Source of the DNA: Sulfurivermis sp040755915
Lineage (GTDB): Bacteria > Pseudomonadota > Gammaproteobacteria > Thiohalomonadales > Thiohalomonadaceae
Direction of reading: 5' to 3'
Assembly: GCA_040755915.1 (NCBI GenBank)
Contig: JBFLWM010000037.1
Location: 21,128-85,127, forward strand
DNA: 64,000 nt
In this document: piece after piece, positions 52,101 to 61,032 of the stretch
Position numbering within the stretch: the stretch's first letter is position 1
Layout: every line of letters begins with the position of its first letter
The notes under the pieces: model-generated
Databases searched by the model: none
The model's input: the letters and a program-made list of their open reading frames with translations, nothing else
What the model was told of the DNA's origin: nothing
Position numbers and translations under genes: made by a program

Positions 52101-52131
52101 GGCTGGCCTGCGGTTGGTTTGGTGATGTTTG

Positions 52132-52148
52132 TTGAGTAGAATACTCAA
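52132..52148. promoter_or_regulatory. Palindrome TTGAGTA-GAA-TACTCAA between divergent genes
   Basis: Two perfect 7-base arms (52132-52138, 52142-52148) with a 3-base spacer, centred 40 bases upstream of the Sfum_1244-like gene and about 68 before the GTG of the 52208 gene. It looks like a dimeric-regulator operator. The binding protein is not known. Confidence 0.5.
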
Positions 52149-52207
52149 CTTTGACAAAGCTAGCACGGCTTCCCCGGCCTGCCAACCATGAATAACGAGG
52201 ATCCAAC

Positions 52208-52777
52208 GTGCGTATCAAGAGCAAATGGCACAAGAAAGACAAGCCGAAGTCGCTGGAAGAGCTGGCCTCGGTGCTCGGTTTCATCACCTGGCGTGCGGCA
52301 CAGGAGCGCGCCGACAAGATGTACAACGCCGGTTTCAACTTCTCCTCCCAGGCGCAGTTGCTGGATGTGGTGGGCGAGTTCGTCGTGTTTCTGCTGCAAC
52401 TGGCCGATCGCCTGTGCTACGAGCGTCTGCCCGATGATCAGCGCCAGCAGTTGATGGGGGCGCTCGCCCAGCATCTGGTGCGCACGCTGGTGGACAACAT
52501 GACCACCGTTTCCGGTCCCGGCGATCACCGTGCCGCGGTGGTTGCGCGTCTCAACGAACGCATGGAGGCCTACGCCGAGTTCGGTTTTGCCGACGGCCAG
52601 CCCAGCTACCAGTCCCTGCGCTATCTGGGACAGTGCGTTGACGGCGTGATGGGCGGGACGGAAAACAAGTGGGTCATCGAGCAGGTCGTCGATATCGAGG
52701 CGCCCGAGGCGATCAAGAACCTGAAGAAGGGGCTGAACGACATTCTCAAGCAGTGGGAGGAGGCTCCCGCCGCCTGA
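52208..52777 (+). CDS. Conserved protein, unknown function, upstream of tmk
   Basis: A 189-aa protein with GTG start at 52208 (MRIKSKWHKKDKPK) and GAGG upstream. Highly basic N-terminus, then helical regions (LLDVVGEFVVFLLQLADRLCYERLP, VARLNERMEAYAEFG). No signal peptide or known motif recognised. Divergent from the Sfum_1244-like gene and 51 bases before tmk. Confidence 0.65.
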   Translation: MRIKSKWHKKDKPKSLEELASVLGFITWRAAQERADKMYNAGFNFSSQAQLLDVVGEFVVFLLQLADRLCYERLPDDQRQQLMGALAQHLVRTLVDNMTTVSGPGDHRAAVVARLNERMEAYAEFGFADGQPSYQSLRYLGQCVDGVMGGTENKWVIEQVVDIEAPEAIKNLKKGLNDILKQWEEAPAA

Positions 52778-52828
52778 GGCGGCTGCCATCGTGGTAGCAT
52801 TGCCGGATTCGTCATACCGGAATAAACC

Positions 52829-53458
52829 ATGCGTGGACGCTTCATCACTCTGGAAGGCGGCGAAGGCGCCGGCAAGAGTTCCAACCTCGAACACATCCAC
52901 CGCCGCCTGAGCGCGGCAGGCAAGCAGGTCATCCGTACCCGCGAACCCGGCGGCACGCCGCTCGGCGAGCAGTTGCGCGCGCTGCTGCTCGATCGCAGCC
53001 AGAGCGCCATGGTCGCCGACACCGAGCTGTTGCTGATGTTCGCCGCCCGTGCCCAGCATCTGGGTGAGCTGATCGTGCCGGCGCTGGAGCGCGGCGACTG
53101 GGTATTGTGCGATCGCTTCACCGATGCCACCTACGCCTATCAAGGCGGTGGCCGCGGTATCGACCCTGAGCGCATCCGTGTACTGGAGCAATGGGTGCAG
53201 CGCGAGTTGCGTCCCGACCTCACCCTGCTGCTGGACCTGCCGGTGGAGCAGGGGTTGCAGCGGGCCGGCGCGCGCAGTGACCCGGATCGCTTCGAGCAGG
53301 AGCAGGGGGATTTCTTCCGTCGTGTGCGCGATGCCTATCGCACCCGCGCCGCGCAGGAGGCGGAGCGGTTCCGCCTCATCGACGCCAGCCGGCCGCTGCC
53401 CGAGGTACAGGCGCAAATCGATCAGGTGCTGGATGCCTATCTGGCGGAGACGGGCTGA
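52829..53458 (+). CDS. tmk: Thymidylate kinase
   Basis: A 209-aa dTMP kinase. P-loop GGEGAGKSSNLEHI at residues ~7-20, DR-motif VLCDRFTDATYAYQGGGRGID, and a Gln/Arg-rich LID region RAGARSDPDRFEQEQGDFF. Essential for dTTP synthesis. Four bases before holB, the usual tmk-holB pair. Confidence 0.97.
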   Translation: MRGRFITLEGGEGAGKSSNLEHIHRRLSAAGKQVIRTREPGGTPLGEQLRALLLDRSQSAMVADTELLLMFAARAQHLGELIVPALERGDWVLCDRFTDATYAYQGGGRGIDPERIRVLEQWVQRELRPDLTLLLDLPVEQGLQRAGARSDPDRFEQEQGDFFRRVRDAYRTRAAQEAERFRLIDASRPLPEVQAQIDQVLDAYLAETG

Positions 53459-53461
53459 ACC

Positions 53462-54469
53462 ATGCAGCACCCCTATCCCTGGCAGGAGACGACGTGGCAG
53501 GCGCTGCAGCAGCGCATCGCCGCCGGCCGCCTGCCCCATGCCCTGCTGTTGAGCGGTGCGGCCGGTCTCGGCAAGCTGGATTTTGCCCACCTGCTGGCGC
53601 GTTCCCTGTTATGTGACAGCCCGGAGCAGGGCCTGCCCTGCGGCCGGTGTCGCGGCTGCCAGCTCATTGCCGCGGGGACCCATCCCGATTTCCAGGCGGT
53701 GCGGCCGGAGGAGGAGGGCAAGGAGATCACCATCGGCCTGATCCGCGACCTGCTGGCCTGGCAGGCACTGACGCCGCAGTACGGCCGGGCCCGGGTGGTG
53801 ATCATCGAGCCGGCGGACCGCATGAATATCAATGCGGCCAATGCCCTGTTGAAAACGCTGGAAGAGCCCGGGCGCGATGCACTGCTGTTGCTGGTTACGG
53901 CACGTCCCGCGGCGCTGCTGCCCACCATCCGCAGCCGCTGCCAGCAGCTGTCGTTTGCCGCCCAGGACGACGCGGCAGCCCGCGGCTGGCTGGCCGGACA
54001 GCTGGGCGATTCGGCCCAGGCCGGGCTGGCCCTGGCCATCTGCGGCGGTGCCCCGCTGCGGGCCATGGCCCTGGTGGCGTCCGGCGGCATGGAGCAGCGC
54101 GCGCGCCTGTTCGGCGAGTTCGAGGCACTGATTGGCGGCCAACAGGAACCCATCGCCCTGGCGGCGCAGTGGCTGGAACTGCCCGTGCCGGAAACGCTCG
54201 CCACGCTGCACGGCTGGCATGTGGATATGGCCCGTCTCAAGACCGGCGCCGTGGCGGCGCGGCTGGACAACCCGGATCTGCGCCAGCGTTTGCAAGCCCT
54301 GTGCGAGCAGGTAGACTTAGCCCAGTTGCTGCAGCGGCAGGGGCAACTGCAGGAGGCCATGCGTCGGGCGCGCGGCCATCCCAATGTGCATCTGCTGCTG
54401 GAGGAGATGCTGCTCGGCTGGAGCAGCGTGAGCGGAACACCGGCGCGCCGCGCCGCACCAGAGAGATAA
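53462..54469 (+). CDS. holB: DNA polymerase III delta' subunit
   Basis: A 335-aa clamp-loader subunit. N-terminal WQALQQRIAAGRLPHALLLSG, zinc motif C-x8-C-x2-C-x2-C (CDSPEQGLPCGRCRGCQL), and NALLKTLEEPG are present; the Walker A site is degenerate (SGAAGLGKLDFA) as in other delta' subunits. Followed by a PilZ gene, the common tmk-holB-pilZ-tatD order. Confidence 0.96.
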   Translation: MQHPYPWQETTWQALQQRIAAGRLPHALLLSGAAGLGKLDFAHLLARSLLCDSPEQGLPCGRCRGCQLIAAGTHPDFQAVRPEEEGKEITIGLIRDLLAWQALTPQYGRARVVIIEPADRMNINAANALLKTLEEPGRDALLLLVTARPAALLPTIRSRCQQLSFAAQDDAAARGWLAGQLGDSAQAGLALAICGGAPLRAMALVASGGMEQRARLFGEFEALIGGQQEPIALAAQWLELPVPETLATLHGWHVDMARLKTGAVAARLDNPDLRQRLQALCEQVDLAQLLQRQGQLQEAMRRARGHPNVHLLLEEMLLGWSSVSGTPARRAAPER

Positions 54470-54476
54470 GGTCACC

Positions 54477-54836
54477 ATGGAGCAGAAGGCACCCCCGATA
54501 GCCAAGCAGGGCATATTGTCTCTGACCATCAAGGACAAGAGCGCGCTGTATGCCGCCTACATGCCGTTCGTCAAGAACGGCGGCCTGTTCATCCCCACCA
54601 ACAAGGATTACGCGCTGGGTGATGAGGTCTTCATGCTGCTCACCCTGATGGAGGAAAAGGAAAAACTGCCGGTTGCCGGCAAGATCGTCTGGCTCACCCC
54701 CAAGGGGGCCCAGGGCAACCGCGCCGCCGGCATCGGCGTCCAGTTCAGCGAGCAGGATGGCGGCAATGTGCGCAACAAGATTGAAACCTATCTGGCGGGC
54801 GCCCTCAAATCCGATCGCCAGACCCACACCATGTAA
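54477..54836 (+). CDS. PilZ-domain protein
   Basis: A 119-aa PilZ domain protein in the tmk-holB-pilZ-tatD cluster, the position of Pseudomonas PilZ required for type IV pilus biogenesis. The start region IAKQGILSLTIKDKSALYAA and the middle VAGKIVWLTPKGAQGNRAAGIGVQFSE match. The usual RxxxR c-di-GMP motif is missing at the N-terminus, as in the type IV pilus PilZ, so c-di-GMP binding is unlikely. Confidence 0.88.
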   Translation: MEQKAPPIAKQGILSLTIKDKSALYAAYMPFVKNGGLFIPTNKDYALGDEVFMLLTLMEEKEKLPVAGKIVWLTPKGAQGNRAAGIGVQFSEQDGGNVRNKIETYLAGALKSDRQTHTM

Positions 54837-54839
54837 TTG

Positions 54840-54865
54840 ACGAGTCCCGTAACAACGGGGCTCGT
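54840..54865. terminator. Hairpin between pilZ and tatD
   Basis: ACGAGTCCCGT (54840-54850), loop AACA, ACGGGGCTCGT (54855-54865); one G-U pair. Not followed by a strong T run; partial terminator or processing site. Confidence 0.45.
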
Positions 54866-54887
54866 TCTCACCGTCAACACCGTTTTC

Positions 54888-55670
54888 ATGTCTGCGCTTC
54901 TCATCGACTCCCATTGCCATCTCGATCGCCTGGATCTTGCACCCTATGCCGATGGCATCAGTGGAGTGCTGGGACAGGCCGCCGCACAGGGCGTCAGCGA
55001 CGTGCTGTGCGTGTGCATCAATTGGGAAAACTTTCCCGCCGTGCTGGCGCTGGCCCAACAGCACGAACATGTCTATGCCACAGTCGGCGTGCATCCCAAT
55101 GATCACGAGGGGCATGAGCCTTCCATCGAGGAACTGGTGGCCGCGGCCAAGCAGCCCAAGGTGATCGGCATCGGCGAAACCGGGCTCGACTATTTCCGCA
55201 GCGAGGGTGACCTGGCCTGGCAGCACGAACGCTTCCGCCGTCATATCCAGGCCGCTCGCACGGCAGGCAAACCGCTCATCGTGCACAGTCGCGATGCCCA
55301 GGACGACACCGTGCGCCTGCTGCGCGAGGAGGGGGCTGATGCCGTCGGCGGCATCATGCACTGCTTCGTCGATGACTGGAAAACCGCGCAGCAGGCCCTG
55401 GAGCTGGGCTTCTACATCTCCTTCTCCGGCATCATCACCTTCAATAACGCAGTGCAGGTGCGCGAGGTGGCGGCACGCGTTCCGCCTGACCGCCTGCTGG
55501 TGGAAACCGACGCCCCCTATCTGGCGCCGATGCCGCATCGCGGCAAGCCCAATTATCCGGCCTATGTACGCCATGTCGCCGAGCGACTTGCCAGCGTGCG
55601 AGGCACCACTCTGGAAGAGATTGCCGAACTGACCAGCGCCAATTTCCGGCGCCTGTTCCGGCTGGCCTGA
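54888..55670 (+). CDS. tatD: TatD-family hydrolase (metal-dependent DNase)
   Basis: A 260-aa TIM-barrel metal hydrolase. IDSHCHLDRLDL, metal-binding GIGETGLDYF and LLVETDAPYLAP are present. TatD members degrade DNA 3'-5' or act on tRNA/RNA; YcfH is another in the same family, and the tmk-holB-pilZ-tatD neighbourhood is that of ycfH in Enterobacteria. ATG 54888 (MSALLIDSHCHLD) chosen as the conserved start. Confidence 0.88.
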   Translation: MSALLIDSHCHLDRLDLAPYADGISGVLGQAAAQGVSDVLCVCINWENFPAVLALAQQHEHVYATVGVHPNDHEGHEPSIEELVAAAKQPKVIGIGETGLDYFRSEGDLAWQHERFRRHIQAARTAGKPLIVHSRDAQDDTVRLLREEGADAVGGIMHCFVDDWKTAQQALELGFYISFSGIITFNNAVQVREVAARVPPDRLLVETDAPYLAPMPHRGKPNYPAYVRHVAERLASVRGTTLEEIAELTSANFRRLFRLA

Positions 55671-55676
55671 CGCAAC

Positions 55677-57899
55677 ATGGCCCGGGGCAGCTTCCGCAAG
55701 AAACTCTATCCCACGGTCACCGGGCTGCTGCTGGTTGTTCTCATGCTGTGGCTGCAGTTCAGCGATATGCCGCTGATGCAGCAGACCATGCAGCGGCTCG
55801 ATTCCCTGGTCTACGACCTGCGCCTGCGTGCCATGCTGCCCGAACGCCATGTCGATCCGCGCATCGTCATCGTCGATATCGACGAGAAAAGCCTGCAACA
55901 GGAAGGACAGTGGCCCTGGTCACGCAGCAAGCTGGGACAGTTGCTCGACAACCTGTATGCACAGGGTGTGGCGGTGGTGGGCTTCGACATCATCTTCGCC
56001 GAACCGGAACGCAACAGCGGCGAGGCTGTTCTACAGCGTTTGACCGAAGCACGCGGCCAGGGCGATGCCCTGGTGCGCGGGTTGCGCGACTATCTGCCGC
56101 TGTTCGACAACAATCGCGCCTTTGCCGAAAAACTGACCGGCCGTGAGGTGGTGCTCGGCTATATCTTCCACAACCGCGGTGAAGAAGCCGTCGGCACGTT
56201 GCCACAGCCGCTCAATATCGTCCCGCAAGAGACGGTGGCGCGGCTGGCCATGCCGAGTGCCGGCAGTTACACCGGCAATATCGACGTGTTGCAGCAGGCG
56301 GCGCGTCATGGCGGCTTTTTCAGCCTGGAGCCTGACCCCGATGGCATCATCCGCCGGGCCCCGGTCGTGGTGCGTCACGGCGATCGTCTCTATCCCTCCC
56401 TCGGCATGGAGGTGGCGCGGCTGTATCTGATGGCCGACGAAGTAGGGCTGCAGATGGCGCTGGTCGGCAGCGAAGAAATCCTCGAGGCCATACACCTGGG
56501 CCAGACGGCCATCCCCACTGACAGCGAAGGTCGCGTGATCATTCCCTATCATGGCCTGTGGGGCAGCTATCCCTATGTCTCCGCCACGGATGTGCTGCAC
56601 GGGCGCGTGAGCCGGGAGACGCTGGAAAATGCCATCGTGCTCATCGGCACCACGGCACAAGGACTGTTCGACCTGCGGGCGACGCCGATACAGGCGGTGT
56701 ATCCCGGAGTCGAGGTACATGCCAACATCATCGCCTCCATTCTGGACAATACCTTCCCGATGGAGCCGGCCTGGGCCACCGGGGCGGACTTCCTGCTGAC
56801 CATGCTCATCGGTCTTGTTCTGGCACTGCTGTTCCCGCGTCTGGATCCGTTGCCGCTGGTCATCGTATCGCTTGCGGTATTGAGCGCGGCCGTTGCATTC
56901 AATTTCTGGATTTGGGCCAGTGGCGGATTGATTCTGGCGCTGGCGCCGCAGTTGCTGCTGGTCATCGTACTGGCCATGTTCAACATGGCCTACGGTTTCT
57001 TCGGCGAGTTCCGCAGCAAGCGGCAATTGCAGGGCATGTTCGGCCAATATGTGCCGCCGCAGCTGGTACAGGAAATGAGCGAAAACCCGGAGCAGTACAG
57101 CTTCGAGGGCGAAAGCCGCGAGATGACCGTACTGTTCGCCGATATCCGCTCCTTCACCACGATCTCCGAGGCGCTGTCAGCCAACGAACTGAAAGTGATG
57201 CTGAACCGCTTCTTCACACCGATGACGCGTGTCATCTTTGACAATCGCGGCACCATAGACAAATACGTCGGCGACATGGTGATGGCTTTTTGGGGCGCAC
57301 CGCTGGAAGACAGGCAACATGCCGTTCATGCCATCAGCGCCGCTCTCGAAATGTTGCGCGAAGTGGAACGGCTCAAACCTGAATTTCAGGCGGCAGGTTT
57401 TCCCGTGATTCAGATCGGTATCGGCGTAAATACCGGCATCATGAATGTCGGCGACATGGGCTCGGAATACCGCCGCGCCTATACCGTGCTGGGCGATGCG
57501 GTGAATCTGGCCTCGCGCCTGGAGGGAACCACAAAGTATTACCACGTTGGCCTGGTGGTCGGTGAAACAACGCGCCGCCTGGCGGCGGACAGTTTCATCT
57601 TTCGCGAACTTGACCTGATCCGCGTCAAGGGCAAGGCGGAGGCCATCCACATATACGAGCCCATCTGCACCAAGGCTGAAGCGACGGCCGAGCTGCTGGC
57701 CGAACTGAAGATACACGAAGAGGCATTGGCCAGTTATCGCAGCCAGGATTGGGAACAGGCAGCCAGACTTTGGCAGCAACTGCATGCAGCCCATACCGCT
57801 GCGCAGGTTTATACACTCTATCTGGAGCGTATTGACGCGCTGCGCAACGCGCCGCCGACAGGGGAATGGGACGGGGTATACGAGCGTACGGAGAAGTAA
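55677..57899 (+). CDS. CHASE2-domain class III adenylate/guanylate cyclase
   Basis: A 740-aa membrane protein. N-terminal helix, extracytoplasmic CHASE2 sensory domain (residues ~30-340, PRIVIVDIDEKSLQQEGQWPWSR and VLIGTTAQGLFDLRATPI), three further helices (~360-430), then the cyclase domain: metal Asp in TVLFADIRSFTTISE, second Asp in GTIDKYVGDMVMAFWGAP, and DAVNLASRLEG with the transition-state Asn/Arg. Signal for CHASE2 is unknown. It is convergent with a cyclic-nucleotide-binding rhodanese gene, its likely downstream partner. Confidence 0.92.
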   Translation: MARGSFRKKLYPTVTGLLLVVLMLWLQFSDMPLMQQTMQRLDSLVYDLRLRAMLPERHVDPRIVIVDIDEKSLQQEGQWPWSRSKLGQLLDNLYAQGVAVVGFDIIFAEPERNSGEAVLQRLTEARGQGDALVRGLRDYLPLFDNNRAFAEKLTGREVVLGYIFHNRGEEAVGTLPQPLNIVPQETVARLAMPSAGSYTGNIDVLQQAARHGGFFSLEPDPDGIIRRAPVVVRHGDRLYPSLGMEVARLYLMADEVGLQMALVGSEEILEAIHLGQTAIPTDSEGRVIIPYHGLWGSYPYVSATDVLHGRVSRETLENAIVLIGTTAQGLFDLRATPIQAVYPGVEVHANIIASILDNTFPMEPAWATGADFLLTMLIGLVLALLFPRLDPLPLVIVSLAVLSAAVAFNFWIWASGGLILALAPQLLLVIVLAMFNMAYGFFGEFRSKRQLQGMFGQYVPPQLVQEMSENPEQYSFEGESREMTVLFADIRSFTTISEALSANELKVMLNRFFTPMTRVIFDNRGTIDKYVGDMVMAFWGAPLEDRQHAVHAISAALEMLREVERLKPEFQAAGFPVIQIGIGVNTGIMNVGDMGSEYRRAYTVLGDAVNLASRLEGTTKYYHVGLVVGETTRRLAADSFIFRELDLIRVKGKAEAIHIYEPICTKAEATAELLAELKIHEEALASYRSQDWEQAARLWQQLHAAHTAAQVYTLYLERIDALRNAPPTGEWDGVYERTEK

Positions 57900-57915
57900 G
57901 GGGCAGGGGAGGCAG

Positions 57916-58986
57916 CTAGCGTTGCACGCCCGGCTTGATGGCCATCAGGCCGCCTTTGAGCAGATAGGCATCGAAGCCGCGTTCGGTGAGCAAAAATACC
58001 GCCGATGAACTGCGTCGGCCGGTATCACAGTAGACGATATACTTCTTGTTGTGATCGAGGCTTGCCGTCTTCAGGCGCAGCATGAACAGCGGCACGTTGA
58101 TGCTGCCCGGCAGTGCCGCGTTCTTGTGTTCGCTTTCCAGTCGCACATCCAGCCAGGCCGCCGCACCGGAATCCACCATCTTCTGCGCCTCTTCATAGCC
58201 GACGCTCTCCAGCACCGGCTCCTTGAGCAAAGAGGCAAAATCCGCCTTGGCAAGCCGCATCAGCACGCCATCGGTCAGCATGGTGACATTGGCGTTGCGC
58301 TTGGTATCCGCGATCAGGGCCTCTTCACCAAAGCTGCTGCCGGCCTCCAGCTCCGCCAGCTTGATGGTCTGACCGGTCTTGGTCAGGCGGGTCACGACGG
58401 CACGACCCTGCTTGATGTAGTAGTAGTAATCCCCCTCATCGCCCTGGGTGATGACCACATCCCCGGAGCGCACCGGATGCGCCTCCATCTTGATGAACAC
58501 CGCCTGGATGTTCGAGGCAGGGATGCGGTGGAAGATGCTGGAACGCAGCATGTGCGTCATCCAGTCGCCGTCATCCACCTCTGCGGCGCCGTTGTCGATT
58601 TCGGTGACCATGTAACCGGCGTTCTGTCCCCAGGTCAGCAGCAGGTCGAGATGGTTGTTGTCGACCTGGAAATAAAACACCTGGGTACGCGCCTTGGCGG
58701 TGGCCTGGCGCGGCCGATGATGATCAAGGGGAAAACGCGAGGCCGGCGTCGCTCCGGCCACCACGCGCGGCGGCGTACCGTCACCGGTGTCCAGCTCGAT
58801 TTCACCGCCGAGAATGTAGTAGGAGCGGTTGTCCGCGTCGCCTTTGGCGAACAGCGTGCGGCCAGCCGGAAGCTGCTCCACGAAGGTGCTGCGTGAGAGT
58901 TCCTGCAGATTGTCCTGGGTCAGTTCGGAAAGCGGTACATAATTCCGAAGATATTGGGGTTCGACCCGTGTTCTGGTTTCAGCCAT
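57916..58986 (-). CDS. Double cyclic-nucleotide-binding domain / rhodanese fusion protein
   Basis: A 356-aa protein with two cNMP-binding (Crp-like) domains (residues ~20-130 and ~145-255; the second has SFGEEALIADTKRNANV, close to the phosphate-binding cassette consensus) and a C-terminal rhodanese domain (~265-350) with active-site loop YCDTGRRSSS, so Cys is intact. No HTH, so not a transcription factor. Sulfur transfer or redox sensing gated by cAMP or cGMP is the simplest hypothesis. Its 3' end faces that of the cyclase. Confidence 0.9.
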   Translation of the reverse strand: MAETRTRVEPQYLRNYVPLSELTQDNLQELSRSTFVEQLPAGRTLFAKGDADNRSYYILGGEIELDTGDGTPPRVVAGATPASRFPLDHHRPRQATAKARTQVFYFQVDNNHLDLLLTWGQNAGYMVTEIDNGAAEVDDGDWMTHMLRSSIFHRIPASNIQAVFIKMEAHPVRSGDVVITQGDEGDYYYYIKQGRAVVTRLTKTGQTIKLAELEAGSSFGEEALIADTKRNANVTMLTDGVLMRLAKADFASLLKEPVLESVGYEEAQKMVDSGAAAWLDVRLESEHKNAALPGSINVPLFMLRLKTASLDHNKKYIVYCDTGRRSSSAVFLLTERGFDAYLLKGGLMAIKPGVQR

Positions 58987-59128
58987 GTCGTTGCTACAGG
59001 ATATTCCGGGCAGGTTGAGGTCAATCGCAGACACAGGCGATGCCAACTGTGAAGTTGGCATTATAGAGAAATTACGCACCAATGCTAACTATTAACGCGC
59101 CCGAGAAATTCCTTTCTGATTCAGCCAG

Positions 59129-60283
59129 ATGGGAAGTGGCGGCCCGGATGGCAAGGGCTGGCGCGACGGCCCCGGCCGAATCATACTGTGTGCGCATAAT
59201 GTATATAATTGTGGAATCGTAAACGCCGGAAATCACGGCGGTTTTCCCTCAACTACTGTACGAAAATACAGTGTTCGTGCGGCGCAGCATCGAGGGGGCG
59301 CGGACCAGTGGAACGGGGCGCCTCGATGCGAGCACACCGGCACCCTTCCCCCCCATAGTAATACGGGGGGAAAGTCCCCCACTTCGGCCGCGTTCATCGA
59401 CTTCCTGACTTTCACATTTCCTCGTGCAGCGGGTGTGCTTGAAGGGGAGGAGGGGGCCGTGTTGGGCGTCGTCCTCGAACTTGAGCGGCATACCGGCTTG
59501 ACCCTCTCCAGTGAGAACCCCGGGGGGCGCAATTTCTACCGGCGCTCGTGGTCACTCAAGACAACGGCAGGCAGTCTGGCGGCAGGTGCCTTCGTGGCGG
59601 TGGGTGGCAATGGGGATACGGTCTGCGTCAACCTGCCGGGCACCTCTACGGCCTTGGTGCGTGACTGGTCGGCCTTCCGCTCATGGTTGGAGGGAATCGG
59701 GGCCAAGATAACCCGCGTCGACCTGGCACACGACTGCCACGAAGGGCAGCATACAGTTGATGATGCGGTGGAGTGGTACAAGTCCGGCCAATTCGCTGGT
59801 CAGGGGAGGCCGCCCAAGTGTTCACAGGCCGGCAACTGGATTACTCCGGACGATGAGGAGGGGCGCACCTTCTACGTGGGCAAGCGCGAGAACGGCAAGC
59901 TCTTCCGGGCCTACGAGAAGGGCAAGCAGCTCGGTGACGCTCAATCCCCGTGGGTGCGCTTTGAGGTCGAATTGCGCAGCCAAGACCGCACCATCCCCCT
60001 TGACGTACTGACCCGGCCCGGTGAGTACCTTGCAGGGGCATACCCGGCCCTGAGCTGGATACAGCAGCTACAGGACAAGGTAAAGACGTGGGCCAAGGTG
60101 GCGAAAATCACCTATGACAAGCTGCTCCGTGAGGGTCGGCGGGCCTATGGTCGGCTGGTCAATCTCATGGTGGATCTCGGCCACACCCATCAAGCCATAG
60201 TGGAAACCCTGCAGCGTTCAGACGGCTACCCCAAATCACTTGAGTCCATCCCCATCGTATGCGGTCAGGGGGTGGCAGCATGA
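59129..60283 (+). CDS. Inovirus-type replication initiation protein (Rep_trans/RstA-like), 5' end displaced
   Basis: A reading frame of up to 384 codons with the Rep_trans/CTXphi-RstA pattern: AAFIDFLTFTFPRAAG, GIGAKITRVDLAHDCHEGQ, RTFYVGKRENGKLFRAYEKG and WVRFEVELR (the Tyr and charged motifs of RstA-like initiators). The frame runs through the left dif core (59189-59216) into host DNA; ATG 59129 lies outside the element, and there is no ATG between the core and the conserved domain. In the circle, the frame would instead begin at 61274 or 61193 (see the matching feature). It replicates the phage by rolling circle. Confidence 0.8.
   Translation: MGSGGPDGKGWRDGPGRIILCAHNVYNCGIVNAGNHGGFPSTTVRKYSVRAAQHRGGADQWNGAPRCEHTGTLPPHSNTGGKSPTSAAFIDFLTFTFPRAAGVLEGEEGAVLGVVLELERHTGLTLSSENPGGRNFYRRSWSLKTTAGSLAAGAFVAVGGNGDTVCVNLPGTSTALVRDWSAFRSWLEGIGAKITRVDLAHDCHEGQHTVDDAVEWYKSGQFAGQGRPPKCSQAGNWITPDDEEGRTFYVGKRENGKLFRAYEKGKQLGDAQSPWVRFEVELRSQDRTIPLDVLTRPGEYLAGAYPALSWIQQLQDKVKTWAKVAKITYDKLLREGRRAYGRLVNLMVDLGHTHQAIVETLQRSDGYPKSLESIPIVCGQGVAA
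59189..59216. other. Left dif-like site (attL)
   Basis: TGTGCGCATAA-TGTATA, then TAATTGTGGAA. The XerC arm and centre match E. coli dif in all but the first base; the XerD arm is degenerate (E. coli TTATGTTAAAT), so this half-site is probably the element's own. Crossover interval is TGTATA (59200-59205). Confidence 0.8.
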
Positions 60284-61032
60284 GCAACGTTAAGAGCATC
60301 AACGGACGTCCGCTCAGTGCCCAGCTTGTCCCCGTAGTCCAGAGCCCCGAAGCCCTGCGCGGGCCGATGCAATCGCGCCCAGAGCGCAGGGGCCGAGCAA
60401 AGCGAGGCGGGCTTGTGGGCCCACGGGGACAAGCTGGGCACGTACCCCAGTCTCTTCAGCTTCCCGCTCCGCCTTCACCTGGACAAATCAGGGACACGCG
60501 GCAATATGCCGGATTCACCCGCGAATATTGCGCCGAGGTCTGCGGCGTAACCCTGCGCATGTGGAACCGCTGGGAGTCCGGGGCATCGCCCATGCCTGCG
60601 GTTTCATGGGCATGGTTTCGTGTCGTCGCCTCGGGCGGATTCATCGCTGGCGGCGAGGCGTGGGCCGGTTGGCGGGTCTGGCGCGGGCTGCTCTATAACG
60701 CCGATGGCTGGGGCGGTTTTTCGCCTGATGAGATTCATGCTATCCCGGTGCAGTACTCGCGCATTGCGTCATTGGAGAAGCGTATACGCGACCTTGAGGC
60801 CCAACTTGTGGAGGCGCGAGAAGTCCAGCCGAATGACGCGCTATTCAAGGCGGATAGTGAACTTTCGATGGTTCGGGGGGTGATGTTCCTATGGTGGAGA
60901 CAGTACAAGGACTCAGAGAATCCCGTACTCAAGCTGTGCGCGGAACAGATGTATCAGGCAGCAACCGAGGCTTGCCGCCCATCGGTCACCATTGCGGAGG
61001 CCCGAGAGAAGTCCGGGCGGGTCGGCCAGTAA
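60280..61032 (+). CDS. HTH/DUF3653-like phage regulatory protein
   Basis: A 250-aa protein, start ATG 60280 overlapping the rep stop (ATGA). Residues ~70-110 are a helix-turn-helix (IRDTRQYAGFTREYCAEVCGVTLRMWNRWESG). Then comes AWAGWRVWRGLLYNADGWGGFSPDEIHAIPVQY, the pattern of DUF3653 proteins found in Xanthomonas/Pseudomonas filamentous phages. A coiled coil (LEKRIRDLEAQLVEARE) and helical tail follow. Probably a repressor/replication regulator. The first ~70 residues are an Arg/Pro/Gly-rich low-complexity region coded by DNA with a 19-bp inverted repeat. Confidence 0.75.
   Translation: MSNVKSINGRPLSAQLVPVVQSPEALRGPMQSRPERRGRAKRGGLVGPRGQAGHVPQSLQLPAPPSPGQIRDTRQYAGFTREYCAEVCGVTLRMWNRWESGASPMPAVSWAWFRVVASGGFIAGGEAWAGWRVWRGLLYNADGWGGFSPDEIHAIPVQYSRIASLEKRIRDLEAQLVEAREVQPNDALFKADSELSMVRGVMFLWWRQYKDSENPVLKLCAEQMYQAATEACRPSVTIAEAREKSGRVGQ
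60317..60441. repeat. Long inverted repeat (19-bp arms) in the 5' part of the phage HTH gene
   Basis: GTGCCCAGCTTGTCCCCGT (60317-60335) is the exact reverse complement of 60423-60441; the 87-bp interior is G-C rich with smaller repeats (GCGCAGGGGCCGAGC and GCGCGGGC). On ssDNA phage this would form a large hairpin. Single-stranded origin, packaging signal or mobile palindrome are possibilities. Confidence 0.6.
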
